Assembly: GCA_003550305.1 (NCBI GenBank)
Contig: QKYT01000099.1
Span: 147,137-211,136 of the forward strand
DNA: 64,000 nucleotides
Origin: Glomus cerebriforme
Taxonomy: Eukaryota; Glomeromycota; Glomeromycetes; Glomerales; Glomeraceae
Direction: 5' to 3'
Position 1 is the first letter of the stretch. The number at the start of each line of letters is the position of its first letter. Position numbers and translations under genes: made by a program. Shown here one piece after another: positions 24,878-36,826 of this stretch. Below the pieces are notes generated by a model that did not search any database, had not been told where the DNA came from, and saw only the letters and a program-made list of their open reading frames with translations.

Positions 24878-25988
24878 GCTGTTTATTTAATTTATTCGAG
24901 ATTAAATTCCCGAGATACAACCAAGTTTTTCTTTTTTATTTAATTGAAAATTATCGTTATAATAATAATAATAATAATAAAGAAAAAAAAAAGAAAAAAG
25001 ATAGACAAATGTTTCGATCTAGTATCCCAAGAAAAAAATTTTTCTTATAAAAAAAATTAGTAACACAAGATTTTAATGATTATTAATCAAACAACTCCCT
25101 ATTCCGAGATTTGCGCTATTTTGATGATTTTCGTCATTTATCATTAAAAACGGTATAATTGGAGTTTTAATTATCATATGAAATAAGCTTCATATAGCGT
25201 TACAAATTTGCTCATTTTTGGATTGCTGTCCAATTATAAAATGTAAAGTGTACTAAAAGATTAGTCATAATTCATAATTCATAATAAAATATCATTGAAT
25301 TTAGAAAGATTTTCTTTGAATGCCATACATATTCATTCCGATGTAAATATAAATTTAGATTCAATTCATTTATTAAATTTATTAATTTACATAATTTAAA
25401 TAAGATAAATTGCAAATTGCACAATCAAAACCACGACTTAAGCCAACAACAGATTAACAAACACATTATCTATAATTTTGTCTTACTGTTCGTACTGTTC
25501 ATCAGTTTTTAAGCGCCTGTATCACTGTATGCTTTTGGTATCAAGAAATTTAGCCGAGATATTTAGATTAAGGCAACGATTATTTTAAGTGCGAACGCAT
25601 ATATGTGTTATTAGTAAAGTCATGTGATGTTTTACTTTAAATACGTTCCCCAATATCTAAAACTCCCCCACGTGATTTGCACAATTTGTCACTTTCTTGA
25701 TTAATTTCTTAACATTGTGATTCCGGCCGGGGGAATTTTATAGCGATACTGGGGTAAATCTTTAAATACCACAATGCTAACATCAAAAAAAGCTAGAATA
25801 ATAAATATATGTATATTTATTAAAAAAAAATTAGTGAATAAATAAAAAATTTTTTAAAGATTTTTGATGATTGATTAAAGTTTTTTTTTTGTGTTTCCAC
25901 AGTGATAAATTTTATCTAATAAATAATGAAAAAAATGTCTACCCAAATTAAGTATCTATTACACCCCATTGTTAAATATATTTTTTTT
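24878..25988. other. Promoter region of sulfite reductase and 3' flank of CPA2
   Basis: About 1.1 kb with no gene. It has an AAT microsatellite (24958-24980) in the likely 5' leader of the sulfite reductase gene. A CACGTG box at 25669-25674 lies about 790 bp upstream of its start. In yeast, Cbf1-Met4 act on such boxes in sulfur genes, but CACGTG occurs several times elsewhere in the window, so this is weak. Confidence 0.4.
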
Positions 25989-28900
25989 CTAACAGTATCT
26001 TCCTCCAATAAATTCTGACCAACTTTTGACTTCAGAAGGAACTTCTCCTATATGAGTTTTTGTTTCTTGTCTCTTTCTTTTAACAGCTTCAACAAATAAT
26101 CTGGCACATTTACTATCATTAACTAATGGTATACCAAAGTCTACTGCTGATCTTCTAGCAATATAATTTTCATCTTTCGTGTCTGGAGCTCTCAATTGTG
26201 CAAGGTTGAATACAAAATCAATATTATTTTTTCCGAATACTTGATGGAGTGCTTTCTTGTCATTTTCCGGTAAGTTCAATGTTGTAGCATTGATGTTATG
26301 TTGTGCTAAATATTCTGTGACTTTTGGTGAACTTGTGAAGAGTGGATGGCCTAATTCTTTAGAAAGTGCATATGCTACTGCATAAAAGTCATCATCGTTT
26401 GTGAGGTCATCTTTGCCAACTAAAATACCACCACCAACTTTTGGTAATCGGAAGTTTTGTGTAGATTGAATTGCTGAGAAATACGCTTCGTATTTATCTT
26501 TACCGAAACATGCAACTTCTCCTGTTGATGCCATTTCAACTCCAAGGAATGGATCAGCTCCCTGAAGACGTGTCCATGAAAATTGTGGTACTTTAACTGC
26601 TTGATAATCTTTCTTTTCGGTCATAATATCGACTGGTTCTGGAACATCTTTACCAACCAAAGCTCTAGTTGCAACATCAATGAAATTTGTACCAAGTACT
26701 TTTGATACAAATGGGAATGATCGAGAAGCACGGAGATTGCATTCTATAACTTTCAATTCTGATTCTCCGTCAGGATTGTCCTTCTTAATAATTTGCATAT
26801 TGAAAGGTCCTGTTATTTCGAAAGCTTTAGCAACTTTTTGAGCAATTTCCTTCAATCTAGCCATAGTGTGATCATTAATATCACGAGGTGGTAATACCAA
26901 AGTAGCATCACCAGAATGTACACCAGCATTTTCAACATGTTCAGATACTGCATGGATTAAAAGTTTACCCTTGTAAGCAACAGCATCAACATCAATTTCC
27001 GCGGCGGGTGAAATAAATTTAGTAATAACCACTGGGTGCAAGGGTGAAACTGATGTAGCTTCAAAGAGATTTTTATGTAAAGATTCATGGGTATGACAAA
27101 CATTCATAGCGGCTCCAGAAAGAACATAAGACGGACGAACAAGGACTGGATAACCAACTTTATCAGCAAATTTCTCAGCTTCTTCAGCACTTGATAATTC
27201 TTTCCATTCGGGTTGATCCACTCCAATTTGATCCAATATTTGAGAAAATTTAAATCGATCCTCAGCTTTATCAATGCTAACTGGACTTGTTCCCAAAACA
27301 TTAACACCACCCTCTTGATATAATTTGAGTGCAATATTCTGTGGTAATTGTCCGCCCACTGAAACGATGACTCCTTTAGCAGCTTCTTGTTCATAAATAT
27401 CCATCACACGTTCGTATGAAAGTTCTTCAAAATATAATCTGTCACATTCATCGAAATCTGTTGAAACAGTTTCAGGATTGTAATTAATCATGAGAGTCTT
27501 TAATCCGAGATCCCGTAGGGAACGAATAGCTGATACACCACACCAGTCAAACTCGACAGATGATCCGATACGATAGACACCAGAACCTAAAACCATGATT
27601 CCATGATCATTGTAATCTATATCATGTGTCGAAGCATTATATGTTGTGTACAAATAATTTGTTGCAGCAGGGAATTCAGCTGCAAGGGTATCAATTCTTT
27701 TTGTGAATGGTGTGATGCCATACTCTTTTCGGACTTTGCGTACTTGTTCTTCGGTAGCATCTGTCAATAATGCGGCAATTTGTGCATCTGAAAACCCTTT
27801 CTTTTTGGCTTCTTGTAACAATTCCTCGGATACGTTTTCAAGTCGTTCGGCATGTTTAATGTCATGTTGGACATTTACAATGTTACCTAATTTATAAAGG
27901 AACCATTTATCGATCTTCGTAAGGTCGTGAATTTGGTCGATAGTATAGTTCTTTTCAAGCATGGCATGCCCAACGGCAAATAAACGACGATCAGTTGGAA
28001 CGGATAAAGCTTTGTCAAGATCAGGGAATGGTAAAGATTGGAAACCCTTAAACGAAGGGTCGACTTGACGAATGGCCTGAATAAAATAAAGTTATTTAAA
28101 TTAGAATATAATACACTTAAACTAATTAACATTTTTAAAATTTACCTTTTGTAAACTTTCTTCAAATGTTCTACCAATAGCCATGACTTCACCAACACTC
28201 TTCATAGAACTACCGATTTCACGATTAACATGTTGAAATTTGCTCAAATCCCATCTTGGAATCTTTGTAACGATATAATCCAAAGATGGTTCGAAACAAG
28301 CGGTAGTAGTCTTAGTCACAGCATTACGAAGTTCTGGAAGAGTGTGCCCCAAAGCAATCTTTGCAGCAATGAAAGCAAGAGGATAACCGGTAGCTTTGGA
28401 AGCGAGAGCTCTGTTGAAACAAAATAGAATAAATTACAAAAAATTTGATAAAAAAGGTGAAATTTTAAAATGTACACTTACGAACTACGGCTGAGGCGAG
28501 CATTTACTTCGATGACTTTATATTCGAGACTTTGAGGATTTAAAGCATATTGAACATTACATTCACCAACAACACCCAAATGACGGATAATTTTGATGGC
28601 TGCGGATCTAAGCATATGATATTCTTCATCAGATAAAGTCTGACTTGGGGCGACCACAATAGAATCACCAGTATGAATGCCAAGAGGATCAAAATTTTCC
28701 ATATTACATACTGTAATACAGTTATTGGCAGCATCACGGACAACTTCATATTCTACTTCTTTCCATCCTTTCATTGATTTTTCAACAAGAATTTGTTCCG
28801 ACAATGATAGGGATTTGGCAGCTAAACTATGAAGTTCTTCGGGATTATTTGCAAATCCAGAACCAAGACCTCCAAGTGCGAAAGCCGATCGAACGATTAT

Positions 28901-29885
28901 AGGATAACCAATTTTTTCGGCAGCTGCAAGAGCATCTTCAACCGTAGTAACTGCAGTTGATTGAGCAACAGGAATACCAATTTCTATTACGAAAAATCAA
29001 GTTATAATTAGAAAAAGTTTTTTTTATGAAGTATCAATATAAATATATTATTTTTTAAATTACCGTTCAAAGCATCAGTAAAAAGAGCCCTATCTTCACT
29101 CACTTCCAAGGTGCGAATTGGAGTACCCAAAACTTTTACTCCCAATCGAGAAAGAACTCCCATTTGTTCCAATTTAATACCAACGTTCAACCCAGTTTGA
29201 CCTCCAAAAGTTAATAAAATACCATCTGGTCTTTCCCGTTCAAGAATGTGAGTAAGATATTCGACCGTTACAGGGAGAAAGTATACAGAATCGGCTAAGG
29301 CGTGTGATGTTTGGATGGTGGCAATATTTGGATTGACCAAAATTGTGCTAATGCCTGATTCTTGTAAAGCCTTGATTGCTTGTGAACCTAAATTCAATGT
29401 AAGTATAATAAGTTTATTAATTCTATTTATCGTAAATTAAATTTATTCAGATAAAAACAATATTTACCAGAATAATCGAATTCACCAGCTTGACCTATGG
29501 ATAAACCACCAGAACCTACAACAAGAACTTTTTTAACATCGACTTTAGGTACGTCGGTAAATATTAAATCGCTAACTTCTCTGACAACTTTTTGATGAGC
29601 GCTTTCAATCTCATTTTGAGAGGGACTTGTATGAAAAAAATGATAAGATATTCGAGTTGTCGTTGGTCGGAAAGAGCGTAAATAAGGAGATGTAAATGCA
29701 CCATAAGAAGAAATATTTTGTGAATTATTTTGGAATGTGGAAGGGGTAAATATTCGGCGAGTTGTAGAAGTTGTAGTTTTATGAAAACCCCGAGAGCTTT
29801 TGGGTATAGAAGTTTGAAGTCTAGATAATAAAATTGAACTAGCTCGACGTACGGGGCTCGGTGACCTAATAAAACTATTATACAT
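25989..29885 (-). CDS. CPA2: Arginine-specific carbamoyl-phosphate synthase, large chain, mitochondrial
   Basis: Five exons: 29885-29468, 29387-29064, 28983-28482, 28410-28146 and 28076-25989, giving 1198 residues. The large chain makes carbamoyl phosphate from bicarbonate, ammonia delivered by the small chain, and two ATP, the first step towards citrulline. The N-terminal 90 or so residues are rich in Ser, Thr and Arg with almost no acidic residues, fitting a mitochondrial targeting peptide. Then comes [20 protein letters not shown], the start of the first half. Both ATP-grasp halves are present: the first has [13 protein letters not shown] and [20 protein letters not shown], the second [28 protein letters not shown] and [12 protein letters not shown]. 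The C-terminal allosteric (MGS-like) domain ends in FGIPLVND. There is no fused glutaminase or aspartate transcarbamylase, so this is the arginine-type enzyme, not the pyrimidine Ura2 type. Confidence 0.95.
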
Positions 29886-30409
29886 AATTATAAATTTTTG
29901 TTTAATATGTTTAATATTATAAAGTTGTTTCGTGAATTATATTAAATTAAAAAAAAATTTTTTCTGAAAAGGAATTGAAATTATTTGAATTATAAATTTT
30001 ATATGGCTCTTTGTCAGAACCGTAAGAGAAATGGACCTGCTATGGAAAGGCTTTATAAATACCTTTAGTAAAAAAGATAATCAATCTTCTTTATTAGGTA
30101 ATGAGATCGACGAATCAGTAGATGATCCGTAACTTATCTTGTGGTCAAAGTTATTTTTTGCCCATCAAAAAGTTTGTGTCTCAATAAGGAAAACGTTTAT
30201 GATACGCCAATGCGCCATTCTCTGGCTAATGCCGTGGTTAGATTTGGCAAAATCGATAGATTGCGAGCATCTCAATTTTGTACAAAAAAAAAAGAGTTTC
30301 TTTTTAATTGTATTTTGATTATCAAAAAAAAACAATTGTTCTTTATTAAGTGATATTTATATTTAAGCACGTCATAATTAATGTCGTAATTAATGAATGT
30401 ATCACATTA
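29886..30409. other. Intergenic with unidentified ORF pieces
   Basis: This region holds the CPA2 promoter and the 3' flank of the dehydratase gene. On the plus strand, 30033-30131 could encode a short peptide from an ATG (MDLLWKGFINTFSKKDNQSS). The frame at 30141-30353 contains YDTPMRHSLANAVVRFGKID, which looks like real coding sequence, but it runs into an A-run. I do not recognise either; they may be debris of an old gene. Confidence 0.3.
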
Positions 30410-31499
30410 TTAAATATTAGATGCTGGATTCATCCCAATGGTTTTCATTTTTACTGCAATTTCGAATAGATAATCATAACATTCTGCCATAGTTTTTGCT
30501 TTTTCCCAAGACTCTAAAAAAAATAATAATGTTGGCGGGTTAATAAATCGTAAAACACTGCATCAAACCATTTAAATTAGATAATTACCTCCCCATACAT
30601 AAACACCATGACGCCTCACGAGAACAGCATTAGTTTCGGGATATTTCTCCATGGCCTTTAATCCAATAGTTATTGATCAATTAAAAAATAAAAATTTAAT
30701 GTCTGCTCATTAATTTTATGCTTACCTTTGCCATACTATCGGTTAAATCCTCTTCATCCGGAGTATTATCAATAATTGGTACTATACAAGTATCATAATA
30801 TTTTAAATTTTCTTTTGTGCTTCCTCGCCTAATCCCTTTAATCATTTCTTGATGTGAAATAGAAAACAGTTCTCCAGGATAAATTAACGTTACCATAACT
30901 GCATTTTGCGAATGGGTGTGAATACATGCATCAGCATTACGCATTGTATATGCATTATAGAATAACGGTGTACAAGCTGATGGTCGATGAATTGGAGGTG
31001 CGCGTAAGATTTTACGAGTTGAGAGTAATAGCACAAATATATCTTGTGGCTTCATTCGTTCTTTTTGCACTCCTGATGTAAAGAAAGGTGAATTCAATGG
31101 AATTGAATAAATAAAATTAGAATTATAATAGATAAGGAACTACCTGATGGAGCAATGTATACTAATTCACTACAAAATTTCATAAAAATAAGTTAGGTTT
31201 TCCAGATTTTGTCGTATGTTAGTTAATTATTCATTACTTACTCTTTTCGGATGGAAATTCCACCGCTATCCTCATTATAATAATGAAAGATAACCAAATA
31301 AGAATTATAAATCGTATTTTTAAATCGTTTATTTTAAAATATGATATTCTTACCCAGTTCCAGTAACCCAACCTAAATTATAAAATAATTTACATAATTC
31401 AGGAATAAGAATAGCGGGATGTAATGGATCATTCGAAATAATTAAATCATCCGGATCTTTAAAATCACTTTCTGAATTAGAATTTAAGGATACATCCAT
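30410..31499 (-). CDS. MDE1: Methylthioribulose-1-phosphate dehydratase (class II aldolase family)
   Basis: Six exons: 31499-31354, 31265-31242 (24 nt), 31169-31144 (26 nt), 31072-30726, 30655-30589 and 30513-30410, giving 237 residues (yeast Mde1 has 244). It dehydrates methylthioribulose-1-phosphate in the cytosolic methionine salvage pathway. Seen in sequence: WVTGTGGGISIRK, the class II aldolase phosphate-binding start; [13 protein letters not shown]; the zinc-binding pair [19 protein letters not shown] with the likely catalytic Glu; and the third zinc ligand in RRHGVYVWG. Two micro-exons lie at the N-terminal end. It is divergent from ornithine carbamoyltransferase with 302 bp between the starts. 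Another class II aldolase substrate is possible, but length and motifs favour MtnB/Mde1. Confidence 0.9.
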
Positions 31500-31801
31500 G
31501 TTTCTGTCTACATGTGAGAAAAAATTTAATCTAAATTTAGTTTTCTAGATGAATTTCATCAAAGTTACACTAATCCGAATAAATATCTTCATAATTATGT
31601 AAAAAGATCTTGTGACACAGTATTTAAATTTTAAGTTAATTTGATGTAACAAACTATTTAAGATTGAAAGATTGATAAAATCTTTGTCAACAAAAATTTA
31701 GATTTTCTTTAATTTTATGTCATTTATGTTACAATTATTATATAAAAGGATGAAAAATTTAATGATTGAGAAGAATTAAATATTACATTATTGTTATAAA
31801 T
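31500..31801. promoter_or_regulatory. Shared divergent promoter region of MDE1 and ARG3
   Basis: Only 302 bp separate the two start codons, which face away from each other. A methionine-salvage gene and an arginine gene therefore share this region. A TATA-like box lies on the ARG3 side. I could not identify any other site. Confidence 0.55.
31741..31748 (+). promoter_or_regulatory. TATA-box-like element of ARG3
   Basis: TATAAAAG lies 54 bp ahead of the ornithine carbamoyltransferase ATG at 31802. It is a good TATA consensus, though TA-rich words are frequent in this genome. Confidence 0.4.
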
Positions 31802-33333
31802 ATGTTATCAACTCGAATTCGCCAATCCTCGTCCATTATTCGTCCTCTTATCAGCTCCACCTTACATAATTCTTCAAATTTACTTCCATTAACTTCATTT
31901 TTTCTTTCAAATAATTCAAAATCGAATAAATTCTCAACAACTTCCTATACAAAAAGTGATATTAATATAGCGCCAGCACCACCAGGAATCCCTCATTATC
32001 TAACACATGCCGACTTATCCGCGAAAGAAATTTATAATTTATTAACTTTGGCTATACAACATAAATATAATGTAAAACATTTAAATAAAAGTTCGGGTGC
32101 TCCTCTAGCTGGTAAAACTTTAGCCATTATGTTTTCAAAGAGAAGTACTAGAACCAGAGTTGCTACTGAAAGTGCTGTTGCATATCTTGGTGAGTCCGAT
32201 GTATGATTTACGTAATTCTGACCAAAATTAACATCACATTGTCACGTGAGCGCTAATTTCGGCCAAAAATCATAGCTCAAGCCAATTCAACTTCATTGTT
32301 CTCCCCTTAGGTGGACAGCCAATGTTCTTGGGATCACAAGATATTCAGTTAGGAGTAAATGAATCGTTATTAGATACGTCAAAAGTTGTTTCAAGTATGG
32401 TAGATGGGATAATGGCTCGTGTTGGAGCACATTCTGACATTGAGGTATGTATTTCATTGCGTGATAAATTCATTCTTTCCCATATTTACAATCCTTTTTC
32501 TCATTCAATTTTTAGACATTGGCAAAGTATTCAACAGTGCCTGTGATAAATGCTCTCTCTGATAAATATCATCCAACACAAATTCTAGCTGATTTAATGA
32601 CTTTACACGAAATATACGTTTCATCATCATCATCATATGTAGCGCATCAAACTCATCCGAGCAAAACACTCCCAGGTTTACGTGTAGCATGGGTCGGTGA
32701 TGGCAATAATATATTGCATAGCATGTTGGCTACATTTCCTAAATTAGGTGTACATTTAAGTGTTGCTACGCCAAAAGGTTATGAACCTAACGAAGAGATA
32801 GTTAGATATGCACAAACAGAAGCCGGAAAAACAAATACAGAATTGAATTTTAGTTATTATCCAAAGGAAGCTGTTAAGGATGCTGATATTATTGTCACTG
32901 ATACTTGGTAAATAGATTATAAAGATTTGAAATTGGTAAAAAAAAAACATTCTTTTTGTTCTAATAAATTTCTTTTGTTAACAGGATCAGTATGGGACAA
33001 GAAGAAGAAAAAGCTCAACGTATAAAAGATTTTGCTGGATATCGAGTCACTTCTCAAATGGCAGAAGAAGGTGGTGCAAAATCTGATTGGAAATTTTTAC
33101 ATTGCTTGCCTAGAAAACAAGAAGAAGTTAGTGATGAGGTAAACATGACAATTTAATAAATTCTTGTTTTTCGAAAAAATCATTTTTTCATTATTGATTG
33201 ATTTAAAAAATTTTTTTTTTTAATTTAGGTATTTTATTCTCCAAGATCTTTTGTATTTCAAGAAGCTGAAAATCGTAAATGGACTATTTTAGCTGTTATT
33301 GATGCATTAATGGTTAAAAAGAGTTTTGATTAA
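31802..33333 (+). CDS. ARG3: Ornithine carbamoyltransferase, mitochondrial
   Basis: Five exons: 31802-32189, 32311-32444, 32516-32907, 32985-33138 and 33229-33333, giving 390 residues. It joins carbamoyl phosphate and ornithine to citrulline. The first 55 or so residues are Ser/Arg-rich with few acids ([15 protein letters not shown]...), fitting a mitochondrial transit peptide; yeast Arg3 is cytosolic, while most filamentous fungi import it. The carbamoyl-phosphate loop is FSKRSTRTR. The active-site HPTQILADL is at about 193, the ornithine-domain strand is [12 protein letters not shown], and the catalytic HCLPR is at 344-348. A serine run (YVSSSSSY) sits in a loop after HPTQ. The start is the first ATG after the TATA box. 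It works directly downstream of CPA2, whose gene is 2 kb away. Confidence 0.95.
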
Positions 33334-34026
33334 ATAATCGTTAATTTGAGTTTGAGTTTGGAATTATTATGATATTTTATTTTTATAGTTTGGATATTCT
33401 TCTATATTTCATTTAGATATTTGTAATATTCAAAATATTCGATTTTTTTTTTTTTTTTTTTGCGATAAGAATTTAAAAATAAAATTTATTCTAATATCTT
33501 TTTATATTAAAAAAATTAAATTTGTGTTTTTAAGAAATTAGATATATTTTTTTAAAAAAAAAAAAAAAATCACAAAATAACAAATATTATTAATACAAGT
33601 TATCATAAACCATACCTAAATAAAAAAATATTTGATTATTATACTTTTATCATAATTCACCTCTTTAATATTAAATAATAATAAGGTAGGTACGGAAATA
33701 ATAAATAACTTTTAGTACAAAAAAAATATATATATATCTTTCTAATGATAATGATAATGAAATGAAAAAAAAAGCTTGTAATTAAAAAATTTCTAGTCAC
33801 CCAGCAACATAAAAAATCCAACAATATAATATAAAAAATACTGTATGTCTAAAGAAATAAATTTGTTTGTCAAGCCAATACAAAATAAAATTTAATGGAA
33901 ATTTCAAAAATAAATGACATTTCTACGATTTTAAAAAAGTAGGATTGATGAATTTAAAAATAACATTTGAAATAAAAATACAAGAAAAATTAATGAATGT
34001 AAATTAAATTATAAAATTAAATGTTA
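33334..34026. other. Converging 3' flanks of ARG3 and the septin gene
   Basis: Very AT-rich, with a run of about 19 T at 33443-33461, an A-run at 33554-33570 and TA repeats at 33729-33737. Two genes end towards each other here. No gene is seen. Confidence 0.4.
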
Positions 34027-36262
34027 TTAATTTTTCTTGCCAAAAATTTTGCTGCCTTTTGAGACACTAGATAAATAAAAAAGAATAAAATTATTAAATA
34101 TGAATATTAATAACGACTGTAATGATAAAATCAGAAAACAAAATAGCTACCTAGTGCTCCGACTTGCATTATACAACTCTTGAAATTCACGTTCCTCAGC
34201 CGCGAGTGCTAAACGTTGCTCTTCTAATTCTGCCATAAGTTGTTGTCTGCGTTGGTTTAGCTAATGATTACAAATAAGAAACATACATTTAGTAAAAAAG
34301 AAATCATAAAATACTTAATTACTTATTAGCAGAAAAAAATTTGCAATACACTACCTGTTCTTCTCTTTCTCTCAAGCTTGCTTCTTTCTCTCTAACCTTC
34401 AATACAAAGTTTTGTCTCATTTCTTCTTCCTTTTTGATCATTTCTTCGGCCATATTTTGCTTGCTTCTTTCGATTCTGTGCTCATAAGAATCATCACAAG
34501 CAAGAATAGATTCTGGACGACCACTTGAACGAAGTTTTTGAGCTCGATAATTGTGGTAATGAACGGTATGACTTGTTTCAAGGAGATCATGAAGGGCATG
34601 TGTCATAAGAAGTTCACGAAGATGAATGAAATCACAATGTTGTTCATTTTCAACTTCAACTACACCCCAACGATATGATCGTCCTCGTACTTTTTTACCA
34701 TCTACATCCACAAATTGGTCACTGCCAATAACAGTGAATGGAATATATTTCTGTAATAATATAAAGAAGATTAGTATTATAAAATTTCCTATTATAATAA
34801 TAAGTTGTCGTACCTCAAGTTCCTCAACGCTCTCCCGATCATCGGGATAAGCTGTGGGGAAAATCCTAATAGCATTGGCTTCAATGTCTCTTAATATCTA
34901 ATTATATAATATGTAACAGTTAAATTAACCGGTCTTTGACAAGTAAAATATGAATTTGAATAAAATAAAATATCATACAGTCTTCTTAAAAGCTGACTTT
35001 TCTTCATGTGTAAGTGTATCAGCTTTTGCAATAACGGGAATTACATTAATTTTAGCAGACAAAACTTGGAGGGCCTTAATATCGAGTTCTTTAAGACTTT
35101 TTTCATTATAAGTTTAAGTTAATAATTTTTTCTTTTTAAGGGGGGAGGGGGAAAAAAAAAGAACATACGCATGACCGGTTGGTGCAATAAAGTACAATAG
35201 GGCGTGTATACGGGTGTCTGGGATTGCACGTCTAAATTCGGAACTACGCTCAGCCGCGTGGTATGCTTCGAATTGATTATCAATATATTCGACAATTGGA
35301 TCGAGACTAGTTAAAAGAAAAAAAAAAGTATGAAATGAAATTCATATACATTGTAGGGACATTAACAGGTTCATTTATCAAAACTATAAATGACGTACTT
35401 GTGCTCACGGTTAAGTTGGTCACCGAATCCAGGTGTGTCAACAACTGTTAGGTTAAGAGTTACACCATCTTCAACCAATTCTATAATATATAAAAATATG
35501 TTACACGTGAACTTTTAGAAGGTCAACAAGCTAAATTTGTAAAGAATAACTAACCATAATGTACAGGAGAAATTTCAACTGTCTGTGTGGATTGTGGATT
35601 TTTCGGATGAATTTCTTCTTTGAGGGGTGTATTGAACAAAGTATTCATAAAAGTGGTTTTTCCGAGTCCACTCTCGCCTTATGTATTTTAATAATTCGCG
35701 CAACAAGAATGAATTTCGTCAATTTCTTTCAGTTTATGAAAAAATGTATAAAATTATTCAAAATAATATTAAGAAAAAAATTGATTTGATTTTAAAATTC
35801 TATTTACACTTACCAACAACCATAATATTAAGTACATAAGGTGTTCTCTTGGTCTTATTAAAACGTTGACGAGGAAGAGCTTCAATACCTAGAGTATCTC
35901 TAAGAAGAACTTCACGAGTTTGAGGAATTTTCCATGGTCCAGGATCTGGGAAAAGTCCTCTAATAAAATTAAATTATATTTGTTATTCATAAATTTTGAT
36001 CGAAGAAAAATAGGTAAAATTCTTCAATAACGGGCCATCGTTATCTCAACAAACATCTATAACTTTTTACTGATTTCAAAAAAACCAATTCGAGGTCATC
36101 TCGGAGATTATTATTTACCTGTGTTGAAGAGCGTATTCCTAAAAAAAGAATAAAAATGACGATTATAAACAGTGGAAAGAAAAACAGTTATTATAATCTG
36201 GCAATAAATGAAAGTTCAAAGAGATTAAAAAATAATAATAATAATAAATTTACCAAAGGCAT
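34027..36262 (-). CDS. Septin GTPase
   Basis: Eleven exons: 36262-36254 (9 nt), 36138-36119 (20 nt), 35959-35814, 35677-35555, 35480-35399, 35306-35169, 35096-34979, 34897-34814, 34750-34355, 34260-34151 and 34066-34027, giving 421 residues. Septins form hetero-oligomeric filaments at the membrane in septation and polar growth. The P-loop is [11 protein letters not shown]3 is DTPGFGDQ and G4 is AKADT. The septin unique element follows in [33 protein letters not shown]. The C-terminal part is a coiled coil ([42 protein letters not shown]). The tail is short and basic. The proline-rich start with a GIEALPRQR linker suggests a Cdc11 or Cdc12 type, but the group is not certain. The first coding exon has only three codons. 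Confidence 0.92.
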
Positions 36263-36826
36263 ATTTTATAGGTAGTATGGTGATAAAAGGAGCGACTTAT
36301 TTTTTTAAAAAATAAAGATAATTAAAGAGATTGAACAGAGTTGGACCTTTTGTTGCAGGGAAAAAAAATTTTTTTGTTGGTTTGGATTAAAAAAAAAGTT
36401 TTTGTTTTAGAAAAACCCTAAGGTTGTAAATTTCTCTTTTTTTTTCACCAGTCAAAAGGCGGGCAAATTCAGTATCTACGAAATATGTCAAAATACCCTA
36501 AATGCTACATTCAATTGTATCAAATGATTGGACCTTTAATTTCAACTGCACAAACTGATAACATCTTTAGTAAGTTTTTTTGTCTATGAAAAAAACCATT
36601 CCTTTCCCAGTGTCCCCATTTGAGTTTTGTTTAGTATTGTGATCATCTTGTGCATAATGTAATGCTTAACATGTCTAACGTTGCATGCTCACAAGTGCAA
36701 TGATATAAAAATGAACGAATAAGACGAAGTTTGATTGTTCCGCATGGTTTTTTATAAATTTTTGAGTTACAACAATGGTTAAATTTGGTTTGACAACGCG
36801 TTTGAAATAGCTAATTACAATTATCT
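36263..36826. other. Septin promoter region and 3' flank of the mL50-like gene
   Basis: 564 bp without a gene. T and A runs flank the septin start, including a CT-rich stretch at about 36430-36450. Nothing else is apparent. Confidence 0.35.

Noticed and set aside
25669..25674. CACGTG box upstream of sulfite reductase as a Cbf1/Met4 site
   Set aside because: CACGTG also occurs near 8024, 9044, 32243, 35505, 52376 and 57169, away from sulfur genes, and this one is about 790 bp from the start, so it is not specific evidence.
30141..30353. A complete small gene of 70 codons
   Set aside because: The frame opens with a non-ATG codon and ends in A-runs, with no splice or promoter support; I keep it only as a coding-like piece.
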